From the NCBI RefSeq assembly GCF_019396385.1, contig NZ_JAHKRN010000009.1, forward strand, positions 1 through 64,000: 64,000 nt of DNA, in the 5' to 3' direction. Below the pieces are notes generated by a model. The model was not told the origin of the DNA, did no database searches, and was given only the letters and a program-made list of their open reading frames with translations. The DNA comes from Nonomuraea harbinensis. Its GTDB lineage: Bacteria > Actinomycetota > Actinomycetes > Streptosporangiales > Streptosporangiaceae. A program made the translations under genes and the position numbers. Of this stretch, positions 7,969 to 16,910 are shown piece after piece (the first letter of the stretch is position 1; the number at the start of each line of letters is the position of its first letter).

Positions 7969-10900
7969 ATGGACGGCTTCGTACTCACCTACGACCACTA
8001 CGATCCCGAGGCGGAGAAGCTGCGCGAGGCGATCACCTCGACCGGGAACGGCTACTTCTGCACCAGGGGCACGGCCGAGTGGGAGGACATCGGCGAGTTC
8101 CACTACCCGGGCACCTACACCCACGGCGGCTACAACCGGGAGACCTCGATCTTCGACGGTCACCCGGTGCTCAACGAGGACCTGGTCAACCTGCCGAACT
8201 GGCTGCCGCTGAAGCTGCGCGTCGAAGGCGAGGGGGCGGTCCGGTTCGGCGACGTGGAGGTGCTCGGCTATCGGCACACCTACGACATCCGGCTCGCCCT
8301 GGTCCAGCGGGACCTGCGCTTCCGCGACGCCGCCGGCCGCGTGACGAGCCTGCGCAGCCGCCGGTTCGTCAGCATGGCGCACAGCCACCAGGCCGCGATC
8401 GAGTGGACGCTGACGCCGGAGAACTGGTCGGGCCGGGTCGAGGTGGTCTCCGCGCTGGACGGCCGCATGAGCAACCACATCGTGGTCCGCTACCGCGACC
8501 TGGAGGGCCGCCACCTGGATCCGGTGTCGCCGCGCACGTTCGGCCCCGACGTGATCGCGCTGGAGGTGAAGACCCGCCAGTCCAACCTCTACATCGCCCA
8601 GGCCGCCCGCACCCGTGCCTTCCACGGCGACCGGCCCGCCGCGACCGAGCGGCGGCTGCACCAGATGGCCGACTACATCCAGGAGGTGCTCAGCTTCGAC
8701 GTCGAGGAGGGCCGGCCCAGCCGGGTGGAGAAGCTCGTCTCCATGTTCACCTCGCACGACAACGCCATCACCGAGCCGCTGGCCGCCGCCGGCCGGCACG
8801 TGCTGCGCTACTCCGACTTCGCCGGGGCGCTGGACAAGCACGAGTCGGCCTGGACCGAGCTGTGGGAGAGCTGCGACGTGCGCCTGCCCGCCGAGCCGCG
8901 CGCCCAGCTGCTGCTGCGCCTGCACATCGCGCACGTCCTGCAGGTCTGCTCCCGGCACACCGCCCGGCACGACGCCGGCGTGCCCGCCCGCGGCCTCAAC
9001 GGCGAGGCGTACCGGGGACACGTCTTCTGGGACGAGATGTACGTCTACCCGTACCTCAACCTGCGCCTGCCCGAGATCACCCGGGCCCTGCTGCTGTACC
9101 GGCACCGGCGGCTGACCGAGGCGCGCGCCGCCGCGGCCGAGGCCGGTTACCGGGGCGCCATGTTCCCCTGGCAGAGCGGCAGCGACGGCACCGAGGAGAC
9201 CCAGCAGCTGCACCTCAACCCGATGTCCGGCGAGTGGGACCCGGACCTCAGCCACCACCAGCGGCACGTCAACGCGGCGATCTTCTACAACGTGTGGCGC
9301 TACTTCCAGGCCACCGACGACCTGGAGTTCCTGCGCGACTACGGGGCCGAGCTGATGCTGGAGATCGCCCGCTTCTGGGCGTCGATCGCGCACTTCGACC
9401 CCGCCAGGCAGCGGTACGAGATCCACGGCGTGATGGGGCCCGACGAGTTCCACGAACGCTACCCCGGCACCGAGGAGCCGGGGCTGCGCGACAACGCCTA
9501 CACCAACGCCATGGCGGCCTGGATCGCCGCCACCGCCCCCAAGGTGCTCGACCTGCTGCCCAGCAGCCGCGCGGCGAGCATCCGGCGCAGCCTCCAGGTC
9601 ACCGACGAGGAGCTGGCGACCTGGGAGGACATGAGCCGCCGCATGTACATCCCGTTCCACGACGGCGTCATCAGCCAGTTCGAGGGCTACGGCGACCTGG
9701 AGGAGCTCGACTGGGACCACTACCGCGCCCGCTACCACAACCTCCAGCGCATGGACCGGATCCTCAGGGCCGAGGGCAAGGACCCCAACCGCTACAAGCT
9801 GTCCAAGCAGGCCGACACGGTCATGCTGTTCTTCCTCTTCGACGAGCAGGAGCAGCGCGAGCTGTTCGGGCGGCTCGGCTACGACTACGACGCCGACCTG
9901 GTCAAGCGCACGATCGAGTACTACGACGCGCGCACCACGCACGGCTCGACGCTCAGCTTCGTCACCTACGCGGGGGTGCTGGCCGCCATCGACCCGGAGA
10001 GCTCGTGGGAACGCTACCTGGCGGCTCTGGAGAGCGACGTCAACGACGTGCAGGGCGGCACCACCCAGGAGGGCATCCACATGGGCGTCATGTCCGGGAC
10101 CCTCGACCTGCTCCAGCGCTGCTACGTCGGCACCAGCATCACCGGTGACGTGCTCAGGCTGTCGCCCCGCCTGGTCGACCGGCTCGACGGCGTCTCGTTC
10201 TCCATGCGTTTCCGCGGCACCACGCTCAGGCTGAGCATCGAGGGCGACCAGCTCATCCTGTTCACCCAGGCGGAGGGGTTCCGGGGCCCGCTGCACGCGG
10301 GCGTGGGCGACGACGTCCGCGAGCTCGTCCCCGGAGGGACCTGCGTCTTCACCATCCCGGGAGGGCCACCCGCCCGAGAGAGGGGCCGCACCATGCCCGC
10401 CGCCGGATTCCAGGGCGCGATCTTCGACGTCGACGGCGTGCTCGTCGACTCGCCGCACCAGCGCGCGTGGAAGGACGCGCTGCGCGAGCTGATGGAGGGG
10501 GAGTGGGCGGACGTCCGCGACCGGACCACCTGGTCGGACGACCGGTTCACGCCGGAGGTCTACCAGCGGGTCATCTCCGGCAAGCCGCGGATGAGCGGCG
10601 CGCTGGCCGCCCTGCAGTACTTCGAGGTCCCGGACGCCGAGCGGCGGGTCGAGCAGTACGCCGCGCACAAGCAGCGGATCGTGGTGCGGCTCATCGACGC
10701 GGGGGAGTTCACCGCCTATCCGGACGCCCTCCGCTTCGCGCTGGCCGTGCGCGCGGCCGGCATCCCGTCGGCGGTGGCGTCCTCGTCCAAGAACGCCGAC
10801 CTGTTCCTGCGGAGGATCCGGCTTGACACGTTCGCGGCCGAGCAGGGACTGTCCTACGACTTCATCCGGCGGGGCCAGACCCTCGCCGACTTCTTCGACG

Positions 10901-11184
10901 CCGACCTGTCGGGGCGTGACTTCGAGCACGGCAAGCCCGACCCGGAGATCTTCGTCACCGCGGCCGCCGAGCTGCACGTGCCTCCGGAGGACTGCTTCGT
11001 GGTCGAGGACGCCGTCAGCGGCGTCCAGGCCGCCAAGGCCGGCGGCATGGCGGGGCTCGGGGTGGCCCGCGCGGACGACGCGCGGATACTCGCCGGCGCG
11101 CACGCCGACCTCGTCGTCACCAGCCTCGACGAGGTGGACCTGGGCGCCCTGGCCGCGCACCGGCTCGACCGGAGGCCCGCCTGA
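7969..11184 (+). CDS. GH65 disaccharide phosphorylase fused to beta-phosphoglucomutase-like HAD domain
   Basis: 1071 residues in two enzymes' worth of sequence. Residues 1-~800 are a GH65 phosphorylase of the trehalose/kojibiose/maltose group: N-terminal sandwich, helical linker, (alpha/alpha)6 barrel with HGVMGPDEFHERYPG holding the likely general acid Glu, the KLSKQADTVML motif, and a C-terminal sheet. Residues ~813-1071 are a HAD phosphatase-fold mutase: FDVDGVLVDS (nucleophile Asp), ASSSKNADLF, HGKPDPEIF and VEDAVSGVQAAKAGG. Phosphorolysis yields beta-glucose-1-phosphate, which the second domain would turn into glucose-6-phosphate. An internal ATG (10393) with its own ribosome-site-like sequence lies at the junction. 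The exact disaccharide is unknown. Confidence 0.92.
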   Translation: MDGFVLTYDHYDPEAEKLREAITSTGNGYFCTRGTAEWEDIGEFHYPGTYTHGGYNRETSIFDGHPVLNEDLVNLPNWLPLKLRVEGEGAVRFGDVEVLGYRHTYDIRLALVQRDLRFRDAAGRVTSLRSRRFVSMAHSHQAAIEWTLTPENWSGRVEVVSALDGRMSNHIVVRYRDLEGRHLDPVSPRTFGPDVIALEVKTRQSNLYIAQAARTRAFHGDRPAATERRLHQMADYIQEVLSFDVEEGRPSRVEKLVSMFTSHDNAITEPLAAAGRHVLRYSDFAGALDKHESAWTELWESCDVRLPAEPRAQLLLRLHIAHVLQVCSRHTARHDAGVPARGLNGEAYRGHVFWDEMYVYPYLNLRLPEITRALLLYRHRRLTEARAAAAEAGYRGAMFPWQSGSDGTEETQQLHLNPMSGEWDPDLSHHQRHVNAAIFYNVWRYFQATDDLEFLRDYGAELMLEIARFWASIAHFDPARQRYEIHGVMGPDEFHERYPGTEEPGLRDNAYTNAMAAWIAATAPKVLDLLPSSRAASIRRSLQVTDEELATWEDMSRRMYIPFHDGVISQFEGYGDLEELDWDHYRARYHNLQRMDRILRAEGKDPNRYKLSKQADTVMLFFLFDEQEQRELFGRLGYDYDADLVKRTIEYYDARTTHGSTLSFVTYAGVLAAIDPESSWERYLAALESDVNDVQGGTTQEGIHMGVMSGTLDLLQRCYVGTSITGDVLRLSPRLVDRLDGVSFSMRFRGTTLRLSIEGDQLILFTQAEGFRGPLHAGVGDDVRELVPGGTCVFTIPGGPPARERGRTMPAAGFQGAIFDVDGVLVDSPHQRAWKDALRELMEGEWADVRDRTTWSDDRFTPEVYQRVISGKPRMSGALAALQYFEVPDAERRVEQYAAHKQRIVVRLIDAGEFTAYPDALRFALAVRAAGIPSAVASSSKNADLFLRRIRLDTFAAEQGLSYDFIRRGQTLADFFDADLSGRDFEHGKPDPEIFVTAAAELHVPPEDCFVVEDAVSGVQAAKAGGMAGLGVARADDARILAGAHADLVVTSLDEVDLGALAAHRLDRRPA
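10376..10395 (+). promoter_or_regulatory. Internal ribosome site and ATG at the GH65/HAD junction
   Basis: GAGAGAGGGG (10376-10385) lies 7 nt before an in-frame ATG (10393) that sits 4 codons before the HAD domain. Translation could restart here to give a free ~262-residue beta-phosphoglucomutase. Seen in sequence; use is inferred. Confidence 0.35.
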
Positions 11185-11222
11185 CACATCACCACGTACC
11201 ACCGGCCGAGAAAGGTCTGATC

Positions 11223-12569
11223 ATGAGCAGCGAACTGTCCCGCCGCGCCGGCGCGGCCCGCCCCGCGGCGCCCGTCCGGCTGATCCACCTCGGGCTCGGT
11301 GACTTCTTCCGCGCCCATCAGGCCTGGTACACCGAGCACGCGCCCGACGGCGAGGAGTGGGGTTTCGCCGCCTTCGGCGGGCACGAGGCGTCGGACCTGC
11401 TCGCCGCCCAGCAGGGCCTCTACACGCTCATCACCAGGAGCGCCCACGGCGACCGGTTCGAGGTGATCGCGACCGTGTCCGAGGCGTGGCCCGCGACCGA
11501 CCACGACGCCCTGCTGCGCCTGTTCCGCGCGCCCGAGGTGGCCGCCGTCACCGTCACCGAGCTCGGCGCCCGCGACCACCCGGACGTCCGGGAGGACGTG
11601 GCCGCCCTGCGCGCCGACCCGGCCGCGCCGGTGCGCACGACCCGCGGCCGGCTGCTCGCGGGCCTCGCCGCCCGCCGCCGCGCCGACGCGGGCCCGGTCA
11701 CGCTGGTGGCGTGCGACCACACGGCCGGCAACGGCGCCATCCTGTCCCGCCTGCTGTACGAGATGGCCGACGAAGTCAACCAGGAGCTGACCGGCTGGCT
11801 GGACGAGAACGTGTCCGTCGTCGCCACCGTCGCCGACCGGGTCACCCCGCACACCGGCCCGTCCGGGCTGCGCGCCGTCGCCGAGGCCACCGGCCGCGAC
11901 GACCGCGTCCCGGTCACCGCCGAGCCGTACGCCGAGTGGGTGCTGGCAGGCCGGTTCCCGGCCGGCCGCCCGCGCTGGGAGGACGCCGGCGCCCTGCTGA
12001 CCACCGACGTCACCCCGTACGAGCATCGCAGGCAGTGGCTGGTCAACGGCTCCTGCTCGCTGCTCGCCTACGCCGGCTCGATCCGCGAGCACGCCACGCT
12101 GGCGGAGGTGATCGGCGACGACGCCTGCCGCAGCTGGCTGGAACGGTGGTGGTCGGAGGCCGGACGGCATCTCGGCCGGGCCGCCGCCGGCCTGGACGCG
12201 TACCGCCAGGCGCTGCTGGAGCGGATCGCCAACCCGCGCATCCGCCACAGCCTCGCCAGGATCGCCGCGGACGGCTCCCGCAAGCTGCCGGAACGCGTCC
12301 TGCCCGTGCTGCGCGCCGAACGCGCCGCCGGTCGCGTGCCGGAAGGGGCGGCCCTCATCCTGGCCGCCTGGATCAGCCACCTGCGCGGCCACGGCGCCCC
12401 GGTCAGCGACCCGCGCGCGGCCGAGCTGACCGTGCTCGCCGCCGGCCCGCTGGCCGAGGGCGCCCACCGCGTCCTGGACGCGCTCGACCCGGAGCTCGGC
12501 GCCGACGACACGCTGGTGGCGGCGGTCCGCGACGCCGCCACCCGCTTCGACCGCGTCAGAGTGTCCTGA
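11223..12569 (+). CDS. Mannitol/fructuronate dehydrogenase-family protein with altered active site
   Basis: 448 residues of the long-chain polyol dehydrogenase family: N-terminal Rossmann region with IHLGLGDFFRAHQAWYT, VADRVTP in the middle and a helical C-terminal domain. The family signature K-x4-N-x2-H appears here as R-QWLV-N-GS-C (around residues 266-274), so the catalytic Lys is Arg and the His is Cys. The CDN segment before the nucleotide domain ends reads CDH. The protein is full length and in frame, so it is not decayed. It follows the phosphorylase fusion by 38 bp and probably shares its transcript. Activity on a polyol is doubtful. Confidence 0.82.
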   Translation: MSSELSRRAGAARPAAPVRLIHLGLGDFFRAHQAWYTEHAPDGEEWGFAAFGGHEASDLLAAQQGLYTLITRSAHGDRFEVIATVSEAWPATDHDALLRLFRAPEVAAVTVTELGARDHPDVREDVAALRADPAAPVRTTRGRLLAGLAARRRADAGPVTLVACDHTAGNGAILSRLLYEMADEVNQELTGWLDENVSVVATVADRVTPHTGPSGLRAVAEATGRDDRVPVTAEPYAEWVLAGRFPAGRPRWEDAGALLTTDVTPYEHRRQWLVNGSCSLLAYAGSIREHATLAEVIGDDACRSWLERWWSEAGRHLGRAAAGLDAYRQALLERIANPRIRHSLARIAADGSRKLPERVLPVLRAERAAGRVPEGAALILAAWISHLRGHGAPVSDPRAAELTVLAAGPLAEGAHRVLDALDPELGADDTLVAAVRDAATRFDRVRVS

Positions 12570-12584
12570 CCGGGATCACCGCTC

Positions 12585-14210
12585 TCAGCCCATGTGCGGG
12601 TAGCGGTGGTCGGTCGGCGGGGTGAACAGCTCCTTGACCGCGCGGGCGCTGACCCACCTGACCAGGTTGTACATCGAGCCCGCCTTGTCATTGGTGCCCG
12701 ACGCGCGGGCGCCGCCGAACGGCTGCTGGCCCACGACCGCCCCGGTCGGCTTGTCGTTGACGTAGAAGTTGCCCGCCGCGAAGCGGAGCTTCTCCGACGC
12801 CGCCGCGATGGCGTAGCGGTCCTGGGCGATGAACGCGCCGGTCAGCGCGTACGGCGAGACGCCCTCCATCTGGGTGAGCACCGCGTCGAAGTCGGCGTCG
12901 TCGTAGACGTGCACGCCCAGGATCGGCCCGAAGTACTCCTTGACGAAGATCTCGTCCGTCGGGTCCGCCGACTCCAGGATGGTCGGCTTCACGAAATAGC
13001 CGGTCGAGTCGTCGTACGAGCCCGTCAGCACGTCGATGTGCGAGGCCGAGCGCGCCCGGTCGATGGCGGCCTTGTGCTTGGCGAAGGCCCGCCCGTCGAT
13101 CACCGCGCCCATGAACGCCGACAGGTCCGACGCCACGTCGCCCACGGTCAGCGACTCGGCCACGGCCACGAAGTCGTCGCGCATCCGGTCCCACACCGAG
13201 CGCGGCACGTACGCCCGCGACGCCGCCGAGCACTTCTGGCCCTGGTACTCGAAGGCGCCCCTGATCAGCGCCGTCGACAGCACCGCCGGGTCGGCCGACG
13301 GGTGGGCCAGCACGAAGTCCTTGCCGCCCGTCTCGCCGACCAGGCGCGGGTAGCCGCGGTAGGAGGCGATGTTCTCGCCCACCGTGCGCCACAGGTGCTG
13401 GAAGGTGGCGGTCGAGCCGGTGAAGTGGATGCCGGCCAGGTCGGGGTGGGTCAGCGCCACCTCGGAGACCGCCTCGCCGTAGCCGGTCACCAGGTTGATG
13501 ACGCCCGGCGGCAGCCCGGCCTCCTCCAGCAGCCGCATCGTGAAGTGCGCGGCGAACTGCTGCGTCGGCGACGGCTTCCACACCACCACGTTGCCCATCA
13601 GCGCGGCCGAGGTCGGCAGGTTGCCGGCGATGGCGGTGAAGTTGAACGGCGTGATCGCCAGCACGAAGCCTTCGAGCGGGCGGTACTCCATCCGGTTCCA
13701 CACGCCGGGCGAGGAGATCGGCTGGTCGGCGTAGATCTGCCGGGCGTAGGCCACGTTGAACCGCAGGAAGTCGATCAGCTCGCAGGCCGCGTCGATCTCC
13801 GCCTGCTGGACGGACTTCGACTGGCCGAGCACCGTGGCCGCGTTGAGCGTCGCCCGCCACGGCCCCGCCAGCAGGTCGGCGGCCTTCAGGAAGATCGCCG
13901 CCCGCTCGTCGAACGGCAGCGCGCGCCAGGCCGGGGCGGCGGCCAGCGCCGAGTCGATCGCGGCCCGCACGTCCTGCGCGCCCGCCTCGCGGGTGCGGCC
14001 GAGCACCGCGGCCTTGTTGTGCGGCTGCACCACGTCGATGGGCGTGCCGCCGCCGAGCCGCTGCTCGCCGCCGATGGTCATGGTCAGGTCGAGCGAGGCG
14101 CCGGACAGCTCCTTGATCCGGGACTCCAGGGCCGCGCGCTCCGCGCTGCCGGGCGCGTACCCGAGAACCCGCTCGTTGGCCGGGGCCGGCACGTTGCTGA
14201 TGGCATCCAT
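12585..14210 (-). CDS. pruA: Delta-1-pyrroline-5-carboxylate dehydrogenase
   Basis: 541 residues of the ALDH superfamily, P5C dehydrogenase group. GETGGKDFVL holds the general base Glu and FEYQGQKCSAASR the nucleophile Cys; ITPFNFTAIAGNL and HFTGSTATFQ are NAD-binding and turn motifs. It oxidises P5C/glutamate semialdehyde to glutamate in the second step of proline degradation. ATG 14210 with GGAGG about 9 nt upstream; it starts 2 nt after the proline dehydrogenase stop, so the genes are translationally linked. The convergent neighbour ends 15 bp away. Confidence 0.95.
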   Translation of the reverse strand: MDAISNVPAPANERVLGYAPGSAERAALESRIKELSGASLDLTMTIGGEQRLGGGTPIDVVQPHNKAAVLGRTREAGAQDVRAAIDSALAAAPAWRALPFDERAAIFLKAADLLAGPWRATLNAATVLGQSKSVQQAEIDAACELIDFLRFNVAYARQIYADQPISSPGVWNRMEYRPLEGFVLAITPFNFTAIAGNLPTSAALMGNVVVWKPSPTQQFAAHFTMRLLEEAGLPPGVINLVTGYGEAVSEVALTHPDLAGIHFTGSTATFQHLWRTVGENIASYRGYPRLVGETGGKDFVLAHPSADPAVLSTALIRGAFEYQGQKCSAASRAYVPRSVWDRMRDDFVAVAESLTVGDVASDLSAFMGAVIDGRAFAKHKAAIDRARSASHIDVLTGSYDDSTGYFVKPTILESADPTDEIFVKEYFGPILGVHVYDDADFDAVLTQMEGVSPYALTGAFIAQDRYAIAAASEKLRFAAGNFYVNDKPTGAVVGQQPFGGARASGTNDKAGSMYNLVRWVSARAVKELFTPPTDHRYPHMG

Positions 14211-14212
14211 AA

Positions 14213-15130
14213 TCACTTGCCTCCAAGGGCACGAAGGAAGAAGGCGACGTTCGCGGGGCGCTCGGCCAGCCGGCGCATGAAGTAGCCGTACCAGTCGGCG
14301 CCGTACGGCACGTAGACGCGGACCGTGTGACCGGCTCCGGCCAGGGCCTCCTGCCGGTCCGTGCGGATCCCGTACAGCATCTGATACTCGTAGTCGCCAC
14401 GGGAGCGGCCGTGGCGGTCGGCGAGGAGTTCGGTGATGGAGATCAGCCGGTCGTCGTGCGTCGCCACCATGGGATACCCCTTCCCCGCCATGAGGATCCG
14501 CAGGCATCGCACGTACGCCTTGTCCACGTCCGCCTTGCTCTGGTACGCGACCGTGGCGGGCTCCCGGTAGGCGCCCTTGACCAGCCGCACGCGCGACCCC
14601 TCGTGGGCGAGGGCGCGGCAGTCGTCCTCGCTGCGGTGCAGGTAGGCCTGGACGGCCACGCCCGTCGAGGGGTGCTCGCGGCGCAGCTCGCGCAGGATCC
14701 GCAGCGTGGAGTCGACCGTGGTGTGGTCCTCCATGTCGAGCGTGACGGTGGAGCCGCCCGCCGCGGCGGCTGCGCAGATGGCCCGCGCGTGCTCCAGCGC
14801 CAGGTCCTCGTCGAGCGCCTGCCCGACGGCCGACAGCTTCACCGACACCTCGGCGGCGCGGCCCAGCTCCAGCGGGCGCAGCTCTTCCAGCAGCGTGAGG
14901 TACGCCTTGGCGATGGCGGCGGCGTCACCCGCGTCGCGGGTCTCCTCGCCGAGATGGTCGACGGTCACGGACAGGCCGGTCCCGAGCAGCCGGAGGATCG
15001 CCTCACGGGCCTCCGGCACGCTCTCACCGGCGACGAAGCGGTCGACGACCCTGCGCGTGAGCGGGAAGCCCGACACGGACCGGCGCACCAACCGGCTCCC
15101 CGAAGCGGCGAGCAGCACTTGTCCCAACAT
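14213..15130 (-). CDS. Proline dehydrogenase
   Basis: 305 residues, the monofunctional actinobacterial/Bacillus-type size (PutB-like). The beta/alpha barrel includes VSVKLSAVG, VTLDMEDHTTVD, VAVQAYLHRSEDD and RLVKGAYREPATVAYQ, which bind FAD and proline, and ends with YVPYGADWYGYFMRRLAERPAN. It oxidises proline to P5C and passes electrons to the membrane. First gene of the two-gene proline operon. It is divergent from a PucR-type regulator (75 bp gap), the arrangement expected of its own activator. Confidence 0.94.
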   Translation of the reverse strand: MLGQVLLAASGSRLVRRSVSGFPLTRRVVDRFVAGESVPEAREAILRLLGTGLSVTVDHLGEETRDAGDAAAIAKAYLTLLEELRPLELGRAAEVSVKLSAVGQALDEDLALEHARAICAAAAAGGSTVTLDMEDHTTVDSTLRILRELRREHPSTGVAVQAYLHRSEDDCRALAHEGSRVRLVKGAYREPATVAYQSKADVDKAYVRCLRILMAGKGYPMVATHDDRLISITELLADRHGRSRGDYEYQMLYGIRTDRQEALAGAGHTVRVYVPYGADWYGYFMRRLAERPANVAFFLRALGGK

Positions 15131-15205
15131 GCGTCCAGGCTAAAACCGCAGGTCAGAGAGGTCTATGGACGCGAGTAACGCCAGGTGTGGCAGGCTGTCA
15201 TACAC

Positions 15206-16258
15206 ATGCACAACACCGCTGATCTGCAGGAGATCGTCGACGAGATCGCGGGCCTGCTCGGCGCTTCCGCGACGCTGGAGGACCGCTCGTTCCGCCTGCT
15301 CGCGTACGGGGCGCAGCACGGCGACATCGACACCGTCCGCCAGGAGTCGATCCTGCGCCGGCGCGCCTCGCAGGAGGTGCGCGACTACTTCGAACGCTAC
15401 GGCATCGCCCGGGCCGACGGCCCCGTCCGGATCCCGGCCGACGACCGGCTCAAGGTGCTGGCCAGGATCTGCTGGCCGTTGCGCCACGGCGACGTCACCT
15501 ACGGCTACCTGTGGCTGCTCGACTCCGGCAGCCTCGCCGACACCCGGCTGCACCGCGTCGCCCCGCTGGTGACCAGGGCCGCCGCCGCGCTCGCCCACGA
15601 GGCCAGGAGCCGCCAGGACCTGGGCCGCCGGCTCGACGCGCTGCTGTCGCCCGACCCGCAGGAACGGGCCGCCGCCTCCCCGGAGATGTCCGGCCCGGTG
15701 GCCGCCGTCGCGGTGCGCGAGTCCGAGGAGCGCGCCGCCGCGCTGTGGACGCTCCCGCGCGGGGTGCTCGCCCGCGCCGGCTCCCCGGTCGCGCTGCTCG
15801 CCCCCGCGCACCTCGCCGCCGAGGTCGCGCGGACGGTCCAGGGCGCGTACGGGACGGCCGCGGGCATCGGCGCGGCCCGGGCCGACCCGGCGGACGCCTG
15901 GCTGAGCTGGCGGGAGGCGCGGCAGGCGCTGCGCGTGGCGGAGAACTTCCCCCGGCACGCGCCGGTCGCCCGCTGGGAGGAGCTGGGCGCGTACCGGCTG
16001 CTGGCCCGGCTCGGCGTGGGCGACCTGCGCGAGCTGGCCGAGGCGGTGGCGCCGTTCGACCCGGAGCTGGCCCGCACCGTCGAGGTCTACCTCGACCTCG
16101 GCGGCCACGCCCAGAAGGCCGCCGCCGAGCTCGGCATCCACCGGCAGACGCTCTACTACCGGCTGGGCAAGGCCGAACGGCTCACCGGCCGCGACCTGTC
16201 CGACGGCGACGACCGCCTCACCGTCCACCTGGGACTCAAAGCGTCCCACCTGCGCTGA
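15206..16258 (+). CDS. PucR-family transcriptional regulator, likely of proline catabolism
   Basis: 350 residues. The N-terminal half (residues ~1-130) is GAF-like, the middle a GGDEF-related/CdaR-like region, and the C-terminus a PucR HTH: VYLDLGGHAQKAAAELGIHRQTLYYRLGKAERLTG. ATG at 15206 was chosen; a GTG at 15185 is in frame 7 codons upstream. It is divergent from the proline dehydrogenase/P5C dehydrogenase operon. PutR of Bacillus subtilis, of the same family, activates proline-utilisation genes, so the same role is likely here. Confidence 0.88.
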   Translation: MHNTADLQEIVDEIAGLLGASATLEDRSFRLLAYGAQHGDIDTVRQESILRRRASQEVRDYFERYGIARADGPVRIPADDRLKVLARICWPLRHGDVTYGYLWLLDSGSLADTRLHRVAPLVTRAAAALAHEARSRQDLGRRLDALLSPDPQERAAASPEMSGPVAAVAVRESEERAAALWTLPRGVLARAGSPVALLAPAHLAAEVARTVQGAYGTAAGIGAARADPADAWLSWREARQALRVAENFPRHAPVARWEELGAYRLLARLGVGDLRELAEAVAPFDPELARTVEVYLDLGGHAQKAAAELGIHRQTLYYRLGKAERLTGRDLSDGDDRLTVHLGLKASHLR

Positions 16259-16261
16259 CCG

Positions 16262-16286
16262 CCCTGCCCAGGCTGCTGTGGCAGGG
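16262..16286. terminator. Hairpin between convergent genes
   Basis: CCCTGCC (16262-16268) pairs with GGCAGGG (16280-16286) across an 11-nt loop, filling the 30-bp gap between the pucR-type gene and the PaiB-like gene. Without a T-run on either side; a bidirectional terminator of the actinobacterial kind is likely. Confidence 0.55.
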
Positions 16287-16288
16287 GG

Positions 16289-16882
16289 TCAGGCCAGGTG
16301 GCGCAGTGCGGCCTCGTCGCCGGGGCCGCCGCGGGCGGCCAGTTCGGCGGCCACCCGCTCGCGCAGTCCGGCGTCCTTGTGCCCGTCGTACTTGAACTTG
16401 CCGCGGATCTCCTCCACCGCCAGCCGCAGCCCCAGCAGCCCCGCGAGCAGCCGCGGCATCCGCGCGGGGTCGCCGTGCCCCGGCTCCTGGTCGGCGAGCT
16501 GGGCGCGCAGGATCTCCAGCTTGCCCTCGGGGTCGGTGACGATCTCGGCGTGGCAGACGAGCTGGACCGAGGAGTAGTACGTGGTGGGCACGCCGAGCGA
16601 CGGGTCGATGCCGCTCTCGGCACGCCACTTGCCGGGGACGTACGTCCAAGGGCCCGCCACCGACAGGAGGACCTTGGGGTTCTCCTCGATGGCGGGCCAG
16701 ATGGGGTTGGGCCGCGCGAGATGCAGCCAGATCGTCCGCTCGTCCCGCAGCAGGAACTGGGTGGGCACCACCACCGGCAGGTCCCTGCCCCTGCCGGCGG
16801 CGATCAGGTGCCCGAACTGGTTGTCCTTCAGGTAGGCGACGGACCGCGCGTCGTCGCCCGCGTCCCAGGGGTGGATCAGCAT
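16289..16882 (-). CDS. PaiB-like FMN-binding negative transcriptional regulator family protein
   Basis: 197 residues. N-terminal MLIHPWDAGDD, then FGHLIAAGRGRDLPVVVPTQFLL, HLARPNPIWPAI and LLSVAGPWTYVPGKW form the split-barrel FMN-binding fold of the PaiB family; the C-terminal KFKYDGHKDAGLRERVAAEL corresponds to the family's final helix. PaiB was described in B. subtilis as a regulator, but many homologues may simply be flavoproteins. ATG 16882 is the first codon that fits the family. Single gene, same strand as the glycosyltransferase upstream with a 28-bp gap. Confidence 0.85.
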   Translation of the reverse strand: MLIHPWDAGDDARSVAYLKDNQFGHLIAAGRGRDLPVVVPTQFLLRDERTIWLHLARPNPIWPAIEENPKVLLSVAGPWTYVPGKWRAESGIDPSLGVPTTYYSSVQLVCHAEIVTDPEGKLEILRAQLADQEPGHGDPARMPRLLAGLLGLRLAVEEIRGKFKYDGHKDAGLRERVAAELAARGGPGDEAALRHLA

Positions 16883-16910
16883 GGCACGACGATAGGCGAC
16901 GGGTGACGGG

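Noticed and set aside
7894-11202. A 1102-codon open frame on the minus strand opposite the GH65 fusion
   Set aside because: Low-complexity Val/Gly/Arg/Leu composition with no domain; it is the GC-driven shadow of a well-recognised plus-strand gene. The same holds for other long antisense frames, e.g. those opposite mtnA, mutAB and fadD-type genes.
12585-14507. Longer P5C dehydrogenase starting at 14507
   Set aside because: The extra ~99 residues lie over the end of the proline dehydrogenase gene in another frame; ATG 14210 has a good ribosome site and matches the family start.
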